A stretch of DNA of 64,000 nt from Bifidobacterium sp. ESL0800 (lineage in GTDB: Bacteria; Actinomycetota; Actinomycetes; Actinomycetales; Bifidobacteriaceae). Shown here one piece after another: positions 8,839 through 17,121 of the stretch; the first letter of the stretch is position 1, and each line of letters begins with the position of its first letter. The position numbers and the translations under genes were made by a program. The notes under the pieces are model-generated. The model had not been told where the DNA came from and made no database searches. It was given only the letters and a program-made list of their open reading frames with translations. The stretch lies in assembly GCF_029395355.1 (NCBI RefSeq), contig NZ_CP113913.1, forward strand, positions 1,550,001 to 1,614,000. Reading direction: 5' to 3'.

Positions 8839-9522
8839 TCACTTCACATCCTTGGCCGGGTCGACATAGGAGATGTCGAGCATTTTGCCGGTCGCACTGT
8901 CGTAGGTAATCGAGGTGATCGAGGCGAGCGCGGTGTGACGAAGCAACATATTGTGTTCGGGATGACCGGTTTCCAGCATATGCCGATAACTGAAAATCGG
9001 CGATTCGTGACTGACGATAATCACCTGCTCGCCTGGGTGGTTCCGCACCGCTTCCTGCGCGAAATCGCTGACCCTCGCGGCGATGTGCCGATAGCTCTCT
9101 CCCCAGCTCGGCCGCCAAAGGTTACGCAGCAGCTTCAGGCTTCGCGGCCGCCACAGCGCGGCCTTGCCATAGCCGATACGAAGGCCGCGGAAATCGTTGC
9201 CAGCCTCGATGAGCCGCGGGTCGGTTTCGATACCAAGTTCCGCCTCCCCGCGCGAAACCCGTACCGGATTGAGCTCGGCCAGAATCGCCTGCGCCGTTTC
9301 GCGCGTACGATCCAGAGGCGAGGAATAGAGCGCCACCGCCTGGTTCATCTGCGCGTTTGCCGCAATGTAACGTCCGCTGGCCTGGGCCATACGCAATCCC
9401 AGCCCCGAAAGGTGGAAGCCGGGAAGACGTTCGTAAAGCAGGTGACCGGGATTCTCGACCTTGCCGTGACGGACGAAATGCAACGTGGTCTGCTTCTCGG
9501 TTGACGACGATGATGACGACAT
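8839..9522 (-). CDS. Histidine phosphatase family protein
   Basis: 227 residues from ATG 9522 (AAAGG upstream); longer in-frame extensions run into the palindrome array and are rejected. The catalytic signature FVRHGK is at residues 16-21. Downstream are SSPLDRTRETA (second phosphate-binding Arg region), the acid EAGNDFRGL and the second histidine in IIVSHESPI. The family covers phosphoglycerate mutases and a range of phosphomonoesterases; the substrate cannot be told. The N-terminus has six consecutive serines. Probably cytoplasmic. Confidence 0.85.
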   Translation of the reverse strand: MSSSSSSTEKQTTLHFVRHGKVENPGHLLYERLPGFHLSGLGLRMAQASGRYIAANAQMNQAVALYSSPLDRTRETAQAILAELNPVRVSRGEAELGIETDPRLIEAGNDFRGLRIGYGKAALWRPRSLKLLRNLWRPSWGESYRHIAARVSDFAQEAVRNHPGEQVIIVSHESPIFSYRHMLETGHPEHNMLLRHTALASITSITYDSATGKMLDISYVDPAKDVK

Positions 9523-9686
9523 AGATGGCCTTTCATTGGCTCCGGTTACTTGCTTACTTTTAAAATACCAGCGTATCTGCACGCATCGCGCAACGAGGTC
9601 AATCCGCCCCATCCTCCCACCACATCCAACACATTTCTGGCACATCCCCGAATCAGAACGAGGCCGATACTGCATCTTTTCGCCGT

Positions 9687-9825
9687 CTTGGTGGCACCAA
9701 GCCCACCAAAATTTGAAGAATTCAAGTGAAATCATCCATTTTCCAGGTACTTGGTGCACCAAGATACCTCAATAATGAAGAATGGAGGCCCAATTGACCG
9801 ATATCGGGCAACTTGGTGCACCAAG
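9687..9825. repeat. Family-1 palindrome array, 3 copies
   Basis: Copies at 9687-9701 (CTTGGTGGCACCAAG), 9750-9763 and 9812-9825 (both CTTGGTGCACCAAG). Both spacers are exactly 48 bp. The array lies between two divergent genes (phosphatase start at 9522, MFS start at 10140), so at this site it cannot simply be a terminator. Confidence 0.9.
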
Positions 9826-10139
9826 ATACCTGAAAATCGGCAATATTCACAATTCACGGCACCCTCAGCGTCTGGTTTCGAACACCCAAACCGCGTTCTG
9901 CGTACGTTCGCAAAAGATTTACGTTTTATTCTTCGTTTACCGCGCAATTCACCGCGTGTCGTGGTGTATGACCGGTAAAGTAACGAGGCTGAGAGCACAG
10001 TAAAGGGTTATTCTCATCGCCCTGAATCACCAACCGACTCCCGCGAACAAGACACACGGAATACTCGCGGCACAATCGGGTTCTCTGCTGCCAGCAACCG
10101 CAAGACTCCCTATACACCCTGAAAGGAATTCCTAAAGCC
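9826..10139. other. Upstream region of MFS gene
   Basis: About 310 bp without a gene. It includes an AT-rich part (9910-9950) and a GGCTGAGAGCA segment near 9990, which recalls the pyrimidine-sensing core of a TPP riboswitch. The rest of the TPP consensus is absent, so no riboswitch is called. Confidence 0.35.
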
Positions 10140-11498
10140 ATGCGCTTTATACCTGTCTCCGGTCTCAAAGACGCCTCACACCGCCTGTTCGGCGGCTATG
10201 CCGAACTCCTGCGTATGCCGCACACCGCGCGCTTCGCCATCGGCTCGGTCATCGCTTGCATGCCCTTCCCGATGGTCGGCATGACCATCACCATCTCCGT
10301 GCAGCATTATTACGGCAACTACACGCTCGCCGGGGCGCTGAGCGCGGTGCAGGCCATCGCGCTGGCGATCATGAGCCCGGTGCTCGGCAAGTTGGTCGAC
10401 AAGTTCGGCCAGCGGCAGGTCTCGATTCCCACCATCATCGTCTGGGTTGTGGCGGCGACGGCACTGGTTTCATGTATTACAGCACGTGTGCCTTCCTGGA
10501 TTCTCTTCGTTCTTGTACCCTTTATGTCGGCCATACCGCCGTGGGGCGCCATGTCCCGCAGCCGCTGGACGCATCTGCTGCGCGGCGACCGCGTGCGCAC
10601 CGACCGGGCACTCTCGCTTTCCGGCGTCTTCGACGAGGCGATGTGGGTCATCGGCAATCCCCTGGCCTCGACCCTGGCCGTGATTTCCGGCGTGCTCGCG
10701 TTTTCGGTGACCGGCATGTGCGTCATCGTCGGCGCGCTGATGTTCCTGACCGAACTTTCCACCGAACCGCCGTCGCAGACCGTCTTGGCGCGCAAGGCCG
10801 GTATCTCGCGCAAGGAATACCGTCAGCGTGAGGCGCTGAAGGCCGCACAGATACGCGGGCGCGAGGAAGCCGCGGAAAAGAAGGCCGGCATCCTGAAATC
10901 CGGTCAGTCCATCTGGGGACCGGGCCTGATCGCGATGTGCGTCACTTGGTTCGGCCTCGGCGCCTTCCAGTCCGCGGCCTCGATTTCGATCATCTCGTTC
11001 GCCACCGAACAGAACATGAAGCAGTACACCGGCTTCATTTTCGCCTGCTTCTCGTTCTCGTCGATGATCGGCGCGATTTTCTACGGCGCGAAAAACTGGA
11101 CGATCCCGCTGTGGAAGCGTTTCTACTTCTGCCTGATCGTGGTCAACCTCGGCATCGCCTCGTTCATGTTCGCCCACAATATCTGGACCATCATGGTCAT
11201 CTACCTGATCATCGGCGTGTGCCAGGCCCCGACGTGGATCAACGGCAACCAGCTGATGCTCCACCTCGTGCCGCCGACCCGCTTCACCGAAGGTATGGCG
11301 TGGACCAGCGCCATGAACTCCATCGGCGGATCCGCAGGTTCGGCCATCGCCGGCGTGTTCATCGATCGGATGGGTTCGCATGGCGGTTTCCTGGTCGTCA
11401 CCGCGCTCGCGCTGAGCTCGCTGGCCCTTTCCTTCCTCGGGTTCAGGCAGATCAAGCAAAGCACCGAAACCCCGATGCTCACGCAGGTTGAGGTATAA
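10140..11498 (+). CDS. MFS transporter
   Basis: 452 residues from ATG 10140, with AAAGGAA upstream. It has about 12 membrane spans in two halves. The MFS motif-A-like loop between spans 2 and 3 is GKLVDKFGQRQ, and there is a charged central loop (REALKAAQIRGREEAAEKK). The C-terminal half has NSIGGSAGSAIAGVFIDRMGSHGG. The substrate is unknown; single-component MFS proteins of this type usually export drugs or metabolites. Convergent with the gtrA-like gene. Confidence 0.87.
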   Translation: MRFIPVSGLKDASHRLFGGYAELLRMPHTARFAIGSVIACMPFPMVGMTITISVQHYYGNYTLAGALSAVQAIALAIMSPVLGKLVDKFGQRQVSIPTIIVWVVAATALVSCITARVPSWILFVLVPFMSAIPPWGAMSRSRWTHLLRGDRVRTDRALSLSGVFDEAMWVIGNPLASTLAVISGVLAFSVTGMCVIVGALMFLTELSTEPPSQTVLARKAGISRKEYRQREALKAAQIRGREEAAEKKAGILKSGQSIWGPGLIAMCVTWFGLGAFQSAASISIISFATEQNMKQYTGFIFACFSFSSMIGAIFYGAKNWTIPLWKRFYFCLIVVNLGIASFMFAHNIWTIMVIYLIIGVCQAPTWINGNQLMLHLVPPTRFTEGMAWTSAMNSIGGSAGSAIAGVFIDRMGSHGGFLVVTALALSSLALSFLGFRQIKQSTETPMLTQVEV

Positions 11499-11601
11499 GG
11501 GTTCACCTGCCCACACACCACACACGCGACCGCAGCCTCACCTTGCAGCCACAGCCACATGTCTGCCATGTGCTTACACCGCTAGATACGTCACTAAACA
11601 C

Positions 11602-11708
11602 GTCTTTTCCAGCACTCCACGCACATTTATGCTGGAAAAGACCTAATTAGACACGCTAAATGCGTCTTTTCCAGCACCTGTACCCTTGTTAATGCTGGAA
11701 AAGACGCA
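11602..11708. repeat. Family-3 inverted-repeat array, 2 copies, 62-bp period
   Basis: GTCTTTTCCAGCA occurs at 11602-11614 and 11664-11676, and its reverse complement TGCTGGAAAAGAC at 11630-11642 and 11693-11705. Each unit is thus a hairpin with 13-bp arms and a 15-16 nt loop; the second unit extends to GC at the base. It lies between the convergent MFS and GtrA genes. Confidence 0.85.
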
Positions 11709-11745
11709 TCTTCTATCACCACATGAACCTCACAACAGCAAATCC

Positions 11746-12375
11746 TCACTGCCAGCCCTTGGGAGTGTGGGCTATCGACCACTCGCCCAGTTTTTGCGCG
11801 AACGTTTTGCGCTTGGGAGCACAAGCCGCGACCGAACCTGCAGAAACCGTTGCGGAGGCGTTGCCCGTGGAGGACGCGCCGGAGCCATTGCTATTACCGG
11901 ATTCCGAATTCCCGGACTCGGCTTGACTGGTAACCTTGCCATTCTGGCTGGAACGGTCGTCGAGCAACCACTTTCGGATGATGAAGTTCCAGATGGCGAC
12001 CACCACGGTGGCGACGATCTTGCCGATATTGGAGCGCAGGATATACATGCCGTGCTGGGTCATGATGGCGTTGGCTGGCATGCCCAAAGTGCTCATCCAG
12101 ATAATCCATTCATTGATGCCGAGGCCGATGACGGACGAGACCAGGAAAATCAGCGCCTCCATCCAGCGCGCCATGTCGTCGCGGTGCTTGAAGACGTACT
12201 TCATGCTTGCCCAGTAGTTGAAGACCAGCGAAATCAGGAACGAAATGGTGCTCGCCACCACGTTGTTGACGTGCACGAAAATCAGGATGTTCATGATGCC
12301 TTCGTCGATCACGAAGGCGATGACGCCGACCAGGCCAAATTTCACCAGTTGTTCAATAAGCTTTTTCACAAGCAA
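11746..12375 (-). CDS. GtrA-family membrane protein
   Basis: 209 residues. Residues 1-135 contain four membrane spans with the GtrA pattern (LVKFGLVGVIAFVID at the start, NYWASMKYVFK after span 2, ending FIIRKWLL). GtrA-like proteins are thought to help translocate lipid-linked sugars for cell-surface glycans. The C-terminal ~70 residues form a Ser/Gly/Asn-rich linker plus a basic end (KRKTFAQKLGEW), not part of the usual GtrA domain. It starts 57 bp after the diphosphomevalonate decarboxylase stop in the same direction, suggesting one transcript, which would tie it to the isoprenoid supply for lipid carriers. Confidence 0.85.
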   Translation of the reverse strand: MLVKKLIEQLVKFGLVGVIAFVIDEGIMNILIFVHVNNVVASTISFLISLVFNYWASMKYVFKHRDDMARWMEALIFLVSSVIGLGINEWIIWMSTLGMPANAIMTQHGMYILRSNIGKIVATVVVAIWNFIIRKWLLDDRSSQNGKVTSQAESGNSESGNSNGSGASSTGNASATVSAGSVAACAPKRKTFAQKLGEWSIAHTPKGWQ

Positions 12376-12431
12376 CCATTTAACTACCTGCGCCCGCCAA
12401 GCGAGCGGCAGACGGCGCGATTACCACCGAT

Positions 12432-13520
12432 TCATCGCATGAACCGCACGCCGGCACCAGGCCGATGGACCGCAATCTCGCAGCCGGGCAGGCGGTTGCG
12501 CAGCTCGTCGGCCACGCGCTCGGCGTCGCGGCCGACGGTGAGCACCTTGACGTTCGGGCCGGCATCCATCGTCGACCACGCACCCAAGCCGGCATCGCGA
12601 CGAATCGCAGCGACGGAATTCAGCGCGGCCACGGTCTGCGGCAGCCAATAGAAAACCGAGGGCCGGCTTGCCATCATCGCCGCGTGCATACCAAGCGCGT
12701 TGGCCTCGGTGATCTCGCCCAGGTGCTGCACGTCGCCGCTTGCGATCGCCGACAACGCATCGTCCAGATCCTTGCCGCACGAATCGATCCACGCGTCATA
12801 GAGCGGCGAGGTGGCGATGGTACGTCGCATGGCCTCACGGCTGGAAATCGGCTTTTTGGCGCTGGATATCAGCACGACGATAATAGCCAAGTCCATATCG
12901 CCAGAATCAACGGGTTCGGCGTACGAACTCTCGTCGTCATGCCCGGCATTCCATTTCACCAGACCACCGAAAATCGAGCGACAGGCCGACCCCGAACCGC
13001 GACGGGCCAGACGGGAAAGCTCACGAGGCGTCAGATCAAGTCCGGCCGCCTTTGAAGCCGCTGCCGCGAGCGCCGCAAACGCCGACGCCGAGCTGGCCAG
13101 GCCGGCTCCGAACGGTACGGTGTTGGCGGAAGTCACACGTGCAGGCAGGCCGATACCGGCCTTCTGCCGCACAATGTCAAGGAATTTAGAAACGCGGGTC
13201 AGCGATGAGCCAAGCTGTACTTTGCCATCGATGGTCAGGCAATCAGTAATCGTTTGGCCACCCGGCTGATCATCGGGTTGCGTTCCTGGCCGTCCAAATT
13301 CGACCGTGGTCCACGTGGACAGGCCCTCAAGGGTCAGCGAAAGACTTGAGGCACGGGGAATAATCAGACGTTCGTCGGCCTTACCCCAATATTTGATCAG
13401 CGCGATATTGGCGTTGGCGACGGCAGTGGCCTTTTTCGACGCGGCTTGACTCACCGGCAGTTGCCTATGCGAAACGGAACGCTCCGACTCCTGTTCCTGC
13501 AGTTCCCGCGTTTTCGCCAT
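12432..13520 (-). CDS. mvaD: Diphosphomevalonate decarboxylase
   Basis: 362 residues from ATG 13520; upstream in-frame GTG codons are alternatives because the ribosome site is weak. It converts mevalonate 5-diphosphate to isopentenyl diphosphate using ATP. Family marks: NIALIKYWGKAD, RASSLSLTLEG, the GHMP ATP-loop PFGAGLASSASAFAALA, GSACRSIFGG with the conserved Ser-Gly-Ser-Ala-Cys-Arg, and MDAGPNVKVL near the end. It sits downstream of mevalonate kinase on the same strand but is separated by 521 bp containing a repeat array. Phosphomevalonate kinase, expected between or after them in many bifidobacteria, is not in the window. Confidence 0.93.
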   Translation of the reverse strand: MAKTRELQEQESERSVSHRQLPVSQAASKKATAVANANIALIKYWGKADERLIIPRASSLSLTLEGLSTWTTVEFGRPGTQPDDQPGGQTITDCLTIDGKVQLGSSLTRVSKFLDIVRQKAGIGLPARVTSANTVPFGAGLASSASAFAALAAAASKAAGLDLTPRELSRLARRGSGSACRSIFGGLVKWNAGHDDESSYAEPVDSGDMDLAIIVVLISSAKKPISSREAMRRTIATSPLYDAWIDSCGKDLDDALSAIASGDVQHLGEITEANALGMHAAMMASRPSVFYWLPQTVAALNSVAAIRRDAGLGAWSTMDAGPNVKVLTVGRDAERVADELRNRLPGCEIAVHRPGAGVRFMR

Positions 13521-13749
13521 ATCCGTTACACCGATCTTCACAATCTCAAAGTCTATCCCGCCGCAGCCAATCAAGGCATACAAATGCGGGACTATCTACC
13601 AAACCAGCAGAATTCGCGTCCGTATGCGACGAACGGGACACAGAGCCTTCCACTTACTCCTGCCTAATACGTCTGCCACATCGCGCACACCGCAAGCGCG
13701 TTGCACGAAATCCAAGCCCATCAGAACATCACCTGCACATTTCTGAAAC

Positions 13750-13936
13750 GTGATTTTCTCTGCGTGTCCGCCGAAAATACAACGGAAATCACAGAAACCG
13801 ACCCAAAAACGTGATTTCGTCTGCATGCCCACCGAAGAAATCACAGAAACCAGCTCCAAAACGTGATTTTCTCTGCATGATGGCAAAAAGTACATCGATA
13901 ATCACGAAAAATCGTCGCAAAGTGTGATTTTCTCTG
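13750..13936. repeat. Family-2 GTGATT/AATCAC array, 4 copies, spacing 61-52-61
   Basis: GTGATTTTCTCTGC-type half-sites begin at 13750, 13811, 13863 and 13924, giving steps of 61, 52 and 61 bp. Each interval contains an opposing AATCAC half-site (for example 13838-13846). It lies in the gap between mevalonate kinase (ends 14042) and mvaD (starts 13520). The same family, with the same 61/52 steps, is at 49030-49345. Confidence 0.88.
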
Positions 13937-14041
13937 TATCGATGAAATTACGGCGTAATTACCAATGTCTTTGCTTACCGAGTCAAAATCGGAATATCGT
14001 TGTCGTCCGCCTCTTGGCAGAAACTTCTGCACCACCCACAA

Positions 14042-15328
14042 CTAGGCAAGCGATACGACAGCGGGCCGTGCAGTTGAGTCGGCATCTGCCCCATCATCTG
14101 CCTGCGCCTCCGACAACGAATGGATCCAGACTTCGCGAGCGCCTTCGCGCAGCAATGTCGCTTTGACGGCGTTGGCGGTTTGCTCGTCGGCGGCCAAAGC
14201 AATCAGGCAGCCGCCCAAGCCGCCACCGGTCATTTTCGCACCGCTGGCCCCGGCCGCACGAGCCGCATCGACCAGATGATTGACCAAGGGATGGCTGACG
14301 TTGAGCTCATTGAGCAATCCGTGCGCACGGTTCATGCGCTCGCCCAACAGTGCCACCGTTCCCAGCTCGAGATCGGTTTCGCTCGCACGTGCGAGTTCGC
14401 CAAGCTCATCCATGACGGACTTGACATGCGCGTGATCCCGCTCATCCTCTTGATGGACGTTGCCCACGGCCTCACGCGTGCTCCCGGCGATACCGGAATC
14501 CGCGATCACCAGGTAAGCCGGCATATCGACACGCATTTTCTCGATATCGCCGGATTCAAACGCGACCAGATCACGAGAGCACGTCGTCGCGGCGTCGAGC
14601 CCGGACGGATTGCCGTGCGTAATGATTTCAGCCTCATTGGTCAGCCGCAAGATCTGCTGCTCGCTCGTCTTGACATCACAGGCGTCAAGGATCGCACGAA
14701 TCACGGCGCCCGCGCTGGCGGCCGACGAACCCATGCCACGCCCAGCGGGGAACGAACTGTCCGTGACCACGTTGAAGGCGAGGCCAGGGTAACCGGCGAA
14801 TTGTGTGGCGACCTTCACCGCACGTTCCAAGCCGCCGAAACGGCTTCCTGCATCGGAAAGCGAGCCTTCGTAGTTCAAGGCTTTGAGAGTGCCACAAAGG
14901 GGATTCGGAGAACCGGAAGCGACAGACGGATTCGCAGACGCAGCGTCAACCGCACCTACAGAATGGCGGAAATCACTGATGGCTGTGCGCGAAGATCGTG
15001 CGCCTGCAAGAGACGAATCCGAGGTTTTTGAAGTACCGTAATCCGAAGCAGCGTGATCTGAAGTACCGTGATTTGCCGTACCGTAATCTGCCGTAGCGTG
15101 ATTTGCCGTAGCGTAATCTGCCGTACCGTGATCCGCCGTACCATAATCCGAAACAGCAGTAAAAGTCTCAGCATTATTTTGTGCCGATACCACCGGTGTG
15201 ACCCAAGCGCGCATCTTCAACGAAAGCAGAGGCGCGGCGACGGCGGGATATCCGTAGACCACGGAATGCTCACCCATGAGAATGACCTTCGCCCAGGTCT
15301 CGCCATACCCCATGTGCACCATCAGCAC
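14042..15328 (-). CDS. mvk: Mevalonate kinase with low-complexity insertion
   Basis: 428 residues from GTG 15328 (GAAAGG six nt upstream; ATG 15322 is an alternative). It phosphorylates mevalonate in the ATP-dependent isoprenoid pathway. GHMP kinase signatures: VILMGEHSVVYGYPA at about 15-29, the ATP loop FPAGRGMGSSAASAG, HGNPSGLDAATTC, and the C-terminal GAKMTGGGLGGCL. Residues 61-100 are an insertion of eight 5-residue units of the type DYGTA/DHGTA, followed by a Ser-rich stretch to about 150. The insert separates the first strand region from the ATP loop and is longer than expected for the family (about 310-340 residues usually). Active-site motifs are intact. Confidence 0.93.
   Translation of the reverse strand: MLMVHMGYGETWAKVILMGEHSVVYGYPAVAAPLLSLKMRAWVTPVVSAQNNAETFTAVSDYGTADHGTADYATANHATADYGTANHGTSDHAASDYGTSKTSDSSLAGARSSRTAISDFRHSVGAVDAASANPSVASGSPNPLCGTLKALNYEGSLSDAGSRFGGLERAVKVATQFAGYPGLAFNVVTDSSFPAGRGMGSSAASAGAVIRAILDACDVKTSEQQILRLTNEAEIITHGNPSGLDAATTCSRDLVAFESGDIEKMRVDMPAYLVIADSGIAGSTREAVGNVHQEDERDHAHVKSVMDELGELARASETDLELGTVALLGERMNRAHGLLNELNVSHPLVNHLVDAARAAGASGAKMTGGGLGGCLIALAADEQTANAVKATLLREGAREVWIHSLSEAQADDGADADSTARPAVVSLA
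15029..15148 (-). repeat. Intragenic 15-bp tandem repeat in mevalonate kinase
   Basis: Eight imperfect copies of a 15-bp unit (consensus on the coding strand GATTACGGTACGGCA) encode residues 61-100 of mevalonate kinase as (D/N)(Y/H)(G/A)(T/A)(A/S). The copy length is a multiple of three, so copy-number change would keep the frame. Confidence 0.92.
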
Positions 15329-15752
15329 TCATCACCTTTCCTGCGTTTCAAGCCAAACGGCCATCAATGCCTCAACAGAACTGCTGGCGGCCATGCGCAC
15401 GCCAACCCACGGCGAATTCAACAAGCCAAGCCTTCGCGGCGACCTGTTGATGTGCATCAACCAGACATCACCGCTCGTTACCCTCACCGATATCGGCATT
15501 GATTGCCTAACAGTTCCTGAGTCTAGAAATCATTTTGTGAACTGGGCGCAAACGAACGTGAAGATAGTGAGAAGGCGATATTGGTTTGTGTGAACTTAGG
15601 TTTTGTTCTTTCACTTTTTCTTCACTGTCTCCCAGCCCTCGCTTTCGTATTCTCCGAATCTGCGATGAGACAGTGCAAACAGACGAACACGATTCAGCAA
15701 ACAGTGATAATCGGATAACGGATTGTTAAACACGCCAGCTATATTGGAAATA
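15329..15752. other. Divergent intergenic region at the left border of the polysaccharide island
   Basis: 424 bp between mevalonate kinase and the first acyltransferase. The right half turns AT-rich (15480-15620), where promoters for the island probably lie. I see no gene, strong hairpin or array. Confidence 0.4.
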
Positions 15753-16967
15753 ATGACGACGAAACAGCACCAACGACCCCGCATCATCGGTCTCGATATC
15801 ATCAAATCACTGGCGATTTTTCTTGTCGTCCTCATTCACTACTGCTATTACACCAATTTCATCGCCTTCACCCCCGCCAACGAATTCGGCATACTAATCG
15901 CTGCCATCGGCGTTCCGCTCTTCTTCATGGTCAACGGCTATCTGCTGCTGCACGCACGCTTCGATTTCGGCAAGCACAAGCACCGTATCGTACAGACACT
16001 CGTTGTGCTCCTGGTTTGGGAAATCGTCAGCCTTCCCATTATCTCCTGGCTTAACAACCGCACACCCATCAGTTGGAAGAACGTACCCGGCTATCTGTTG
16101 GGAACGCCCTGGACCGATTCACCGTTGGGTTACTTCTGGTTCATGAACGCACTGATCGCCATCTACTTGGTCTTCCCCATGCTCAAGCAGGCATACGATA
16201 GTCAGAAAGGGCGCCATTATCTCGGCTGGCTCACCGTTATTCTCATCATTCTGACACTCGTTGCCAACGATGGAAACAATCTCGTCGATGCAATAGGCTT
16301 TTACACGCACACTACAATTGCGGAACCGTTCGGCTATCTGGTCGACTTCAATATCTTCGGCAAATATTCCTTTGCGCTTATCTATTTCCTGCTCGGAGGC
16401 TTCGTCGAAGACATCTCGGCTTTCCTCACCAAAATCACCGGTAAACGACACTGGCTTGCAAATCTTGCGCTCGTTGTGGTTTTCATACTCGGTTGGCTCA
16501 TGGCCTTGTGCTTATGGCTTTACCAGCGCGCCAACAAGATTTCGCTCGGTTTCGGTCTCACCAACGGCTACATGACCTTCTCGACTCTGTTCATGGCCGT
16601 CTCCCTTTTCATTCTGCTGGTGGAAATCAAAACCCTGCCGAAACCGATGACGAAGCTCATCACGATTGCAGGCGCGAATACACTGAGCACTTACTACTTG
16701 CATATGATGCTGATTCTCATCATCCTCAAAATCATCAGGAAATCAGGCATCGCCACGCCGATGATTCTCAATCTCCTGATCGTCATCGTGATATTCGCCA
16801 TTGGAACGCTCGCCGGCTATGCCCTACGCAGAATTCCGATTATCGGTATTCTTTTCGGCCGTCGCCTGCCTTCAAAACGTCAAAAAACAAAGAATCAGCG
16901 AATAAGCAAGCCAACTGACCGTCAGCGAAAACCAAGCGGATTCATATCGGACGCAGGACGGAAATAG
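15753..16967 (+). CDS. Acyltransferase family 3 membrane protein
   Basis: 404 residues from ATG 15753, with GGAAAT just upstream. Begins RIIGLDIIKSLAIFLVVLIHY, with the typical Asp and the His at the end of span 1. About ten membrane spans follow. The C-terminus is a basic soluble tail (RRLPSKRQKTKNQR). Family members O-acetylate or otherwise acylate cell-surface sugars using a cytoplasmic acyl donor. First gene of the polysaccharide island, so the likely target is the glycan made here. Two more acyltransferases of the family lie at 22990 and 26385. Confidence 0.87.
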   Translation: MTTKQHQRPRIIGLDIIKSLAIFLVVLIHYCYYTNFIAFTPANEFGILIAAIGVPLFFMVNGYLLLHARFDFGKHKHRIVQTLVVLLVWEIVSLPIISWLNNRTPISWKNVPGYLLGTPWTDSPLGYFWFMNALIAIYLVFPMLKQAYDSQKGRHYLGWLTVILIILTLVANDGNNLVDAIGFYTHTTIAEPFGYLVDFNIFGKYSFALIYFLLGGFVEDISAFLTKITGKRHWLANLALVVVFILGWLMALCLWLYQRANKISLGFGLTNGYMTFSTLFMAVSLFILLVEIKTLPKPMTKLITIAGANTLSTYYLHMMLILIILKIIRKSGIATPMILNLLIVIVIFAIGTLAGYALRRIPIIGILFGRRLPSKRQKTKNQRISKPTDRQRKPSGFISDAGRK

Positions 16968-17121
16968 TCACTACTCAGATATTTGTTAAGTACCTTATTA
17001 TAATCTTATTACGAAAAGCATAATTAAACTGCCGCGTTTGCAGTTTCCATCGAACATTGCAGGATTACCAATTTTTATGAGCGAAGCGCATCACAAAAAA
17101 ACGGTCAGAAGGAACTCGGCC

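Noticed and set aside
9985-10060. TPP riboswitch upstream of the MFS gene
   Set aside because: GGCTGAGAG is present but the second conserved half (ACCTGAT..GGATAAT) is not.
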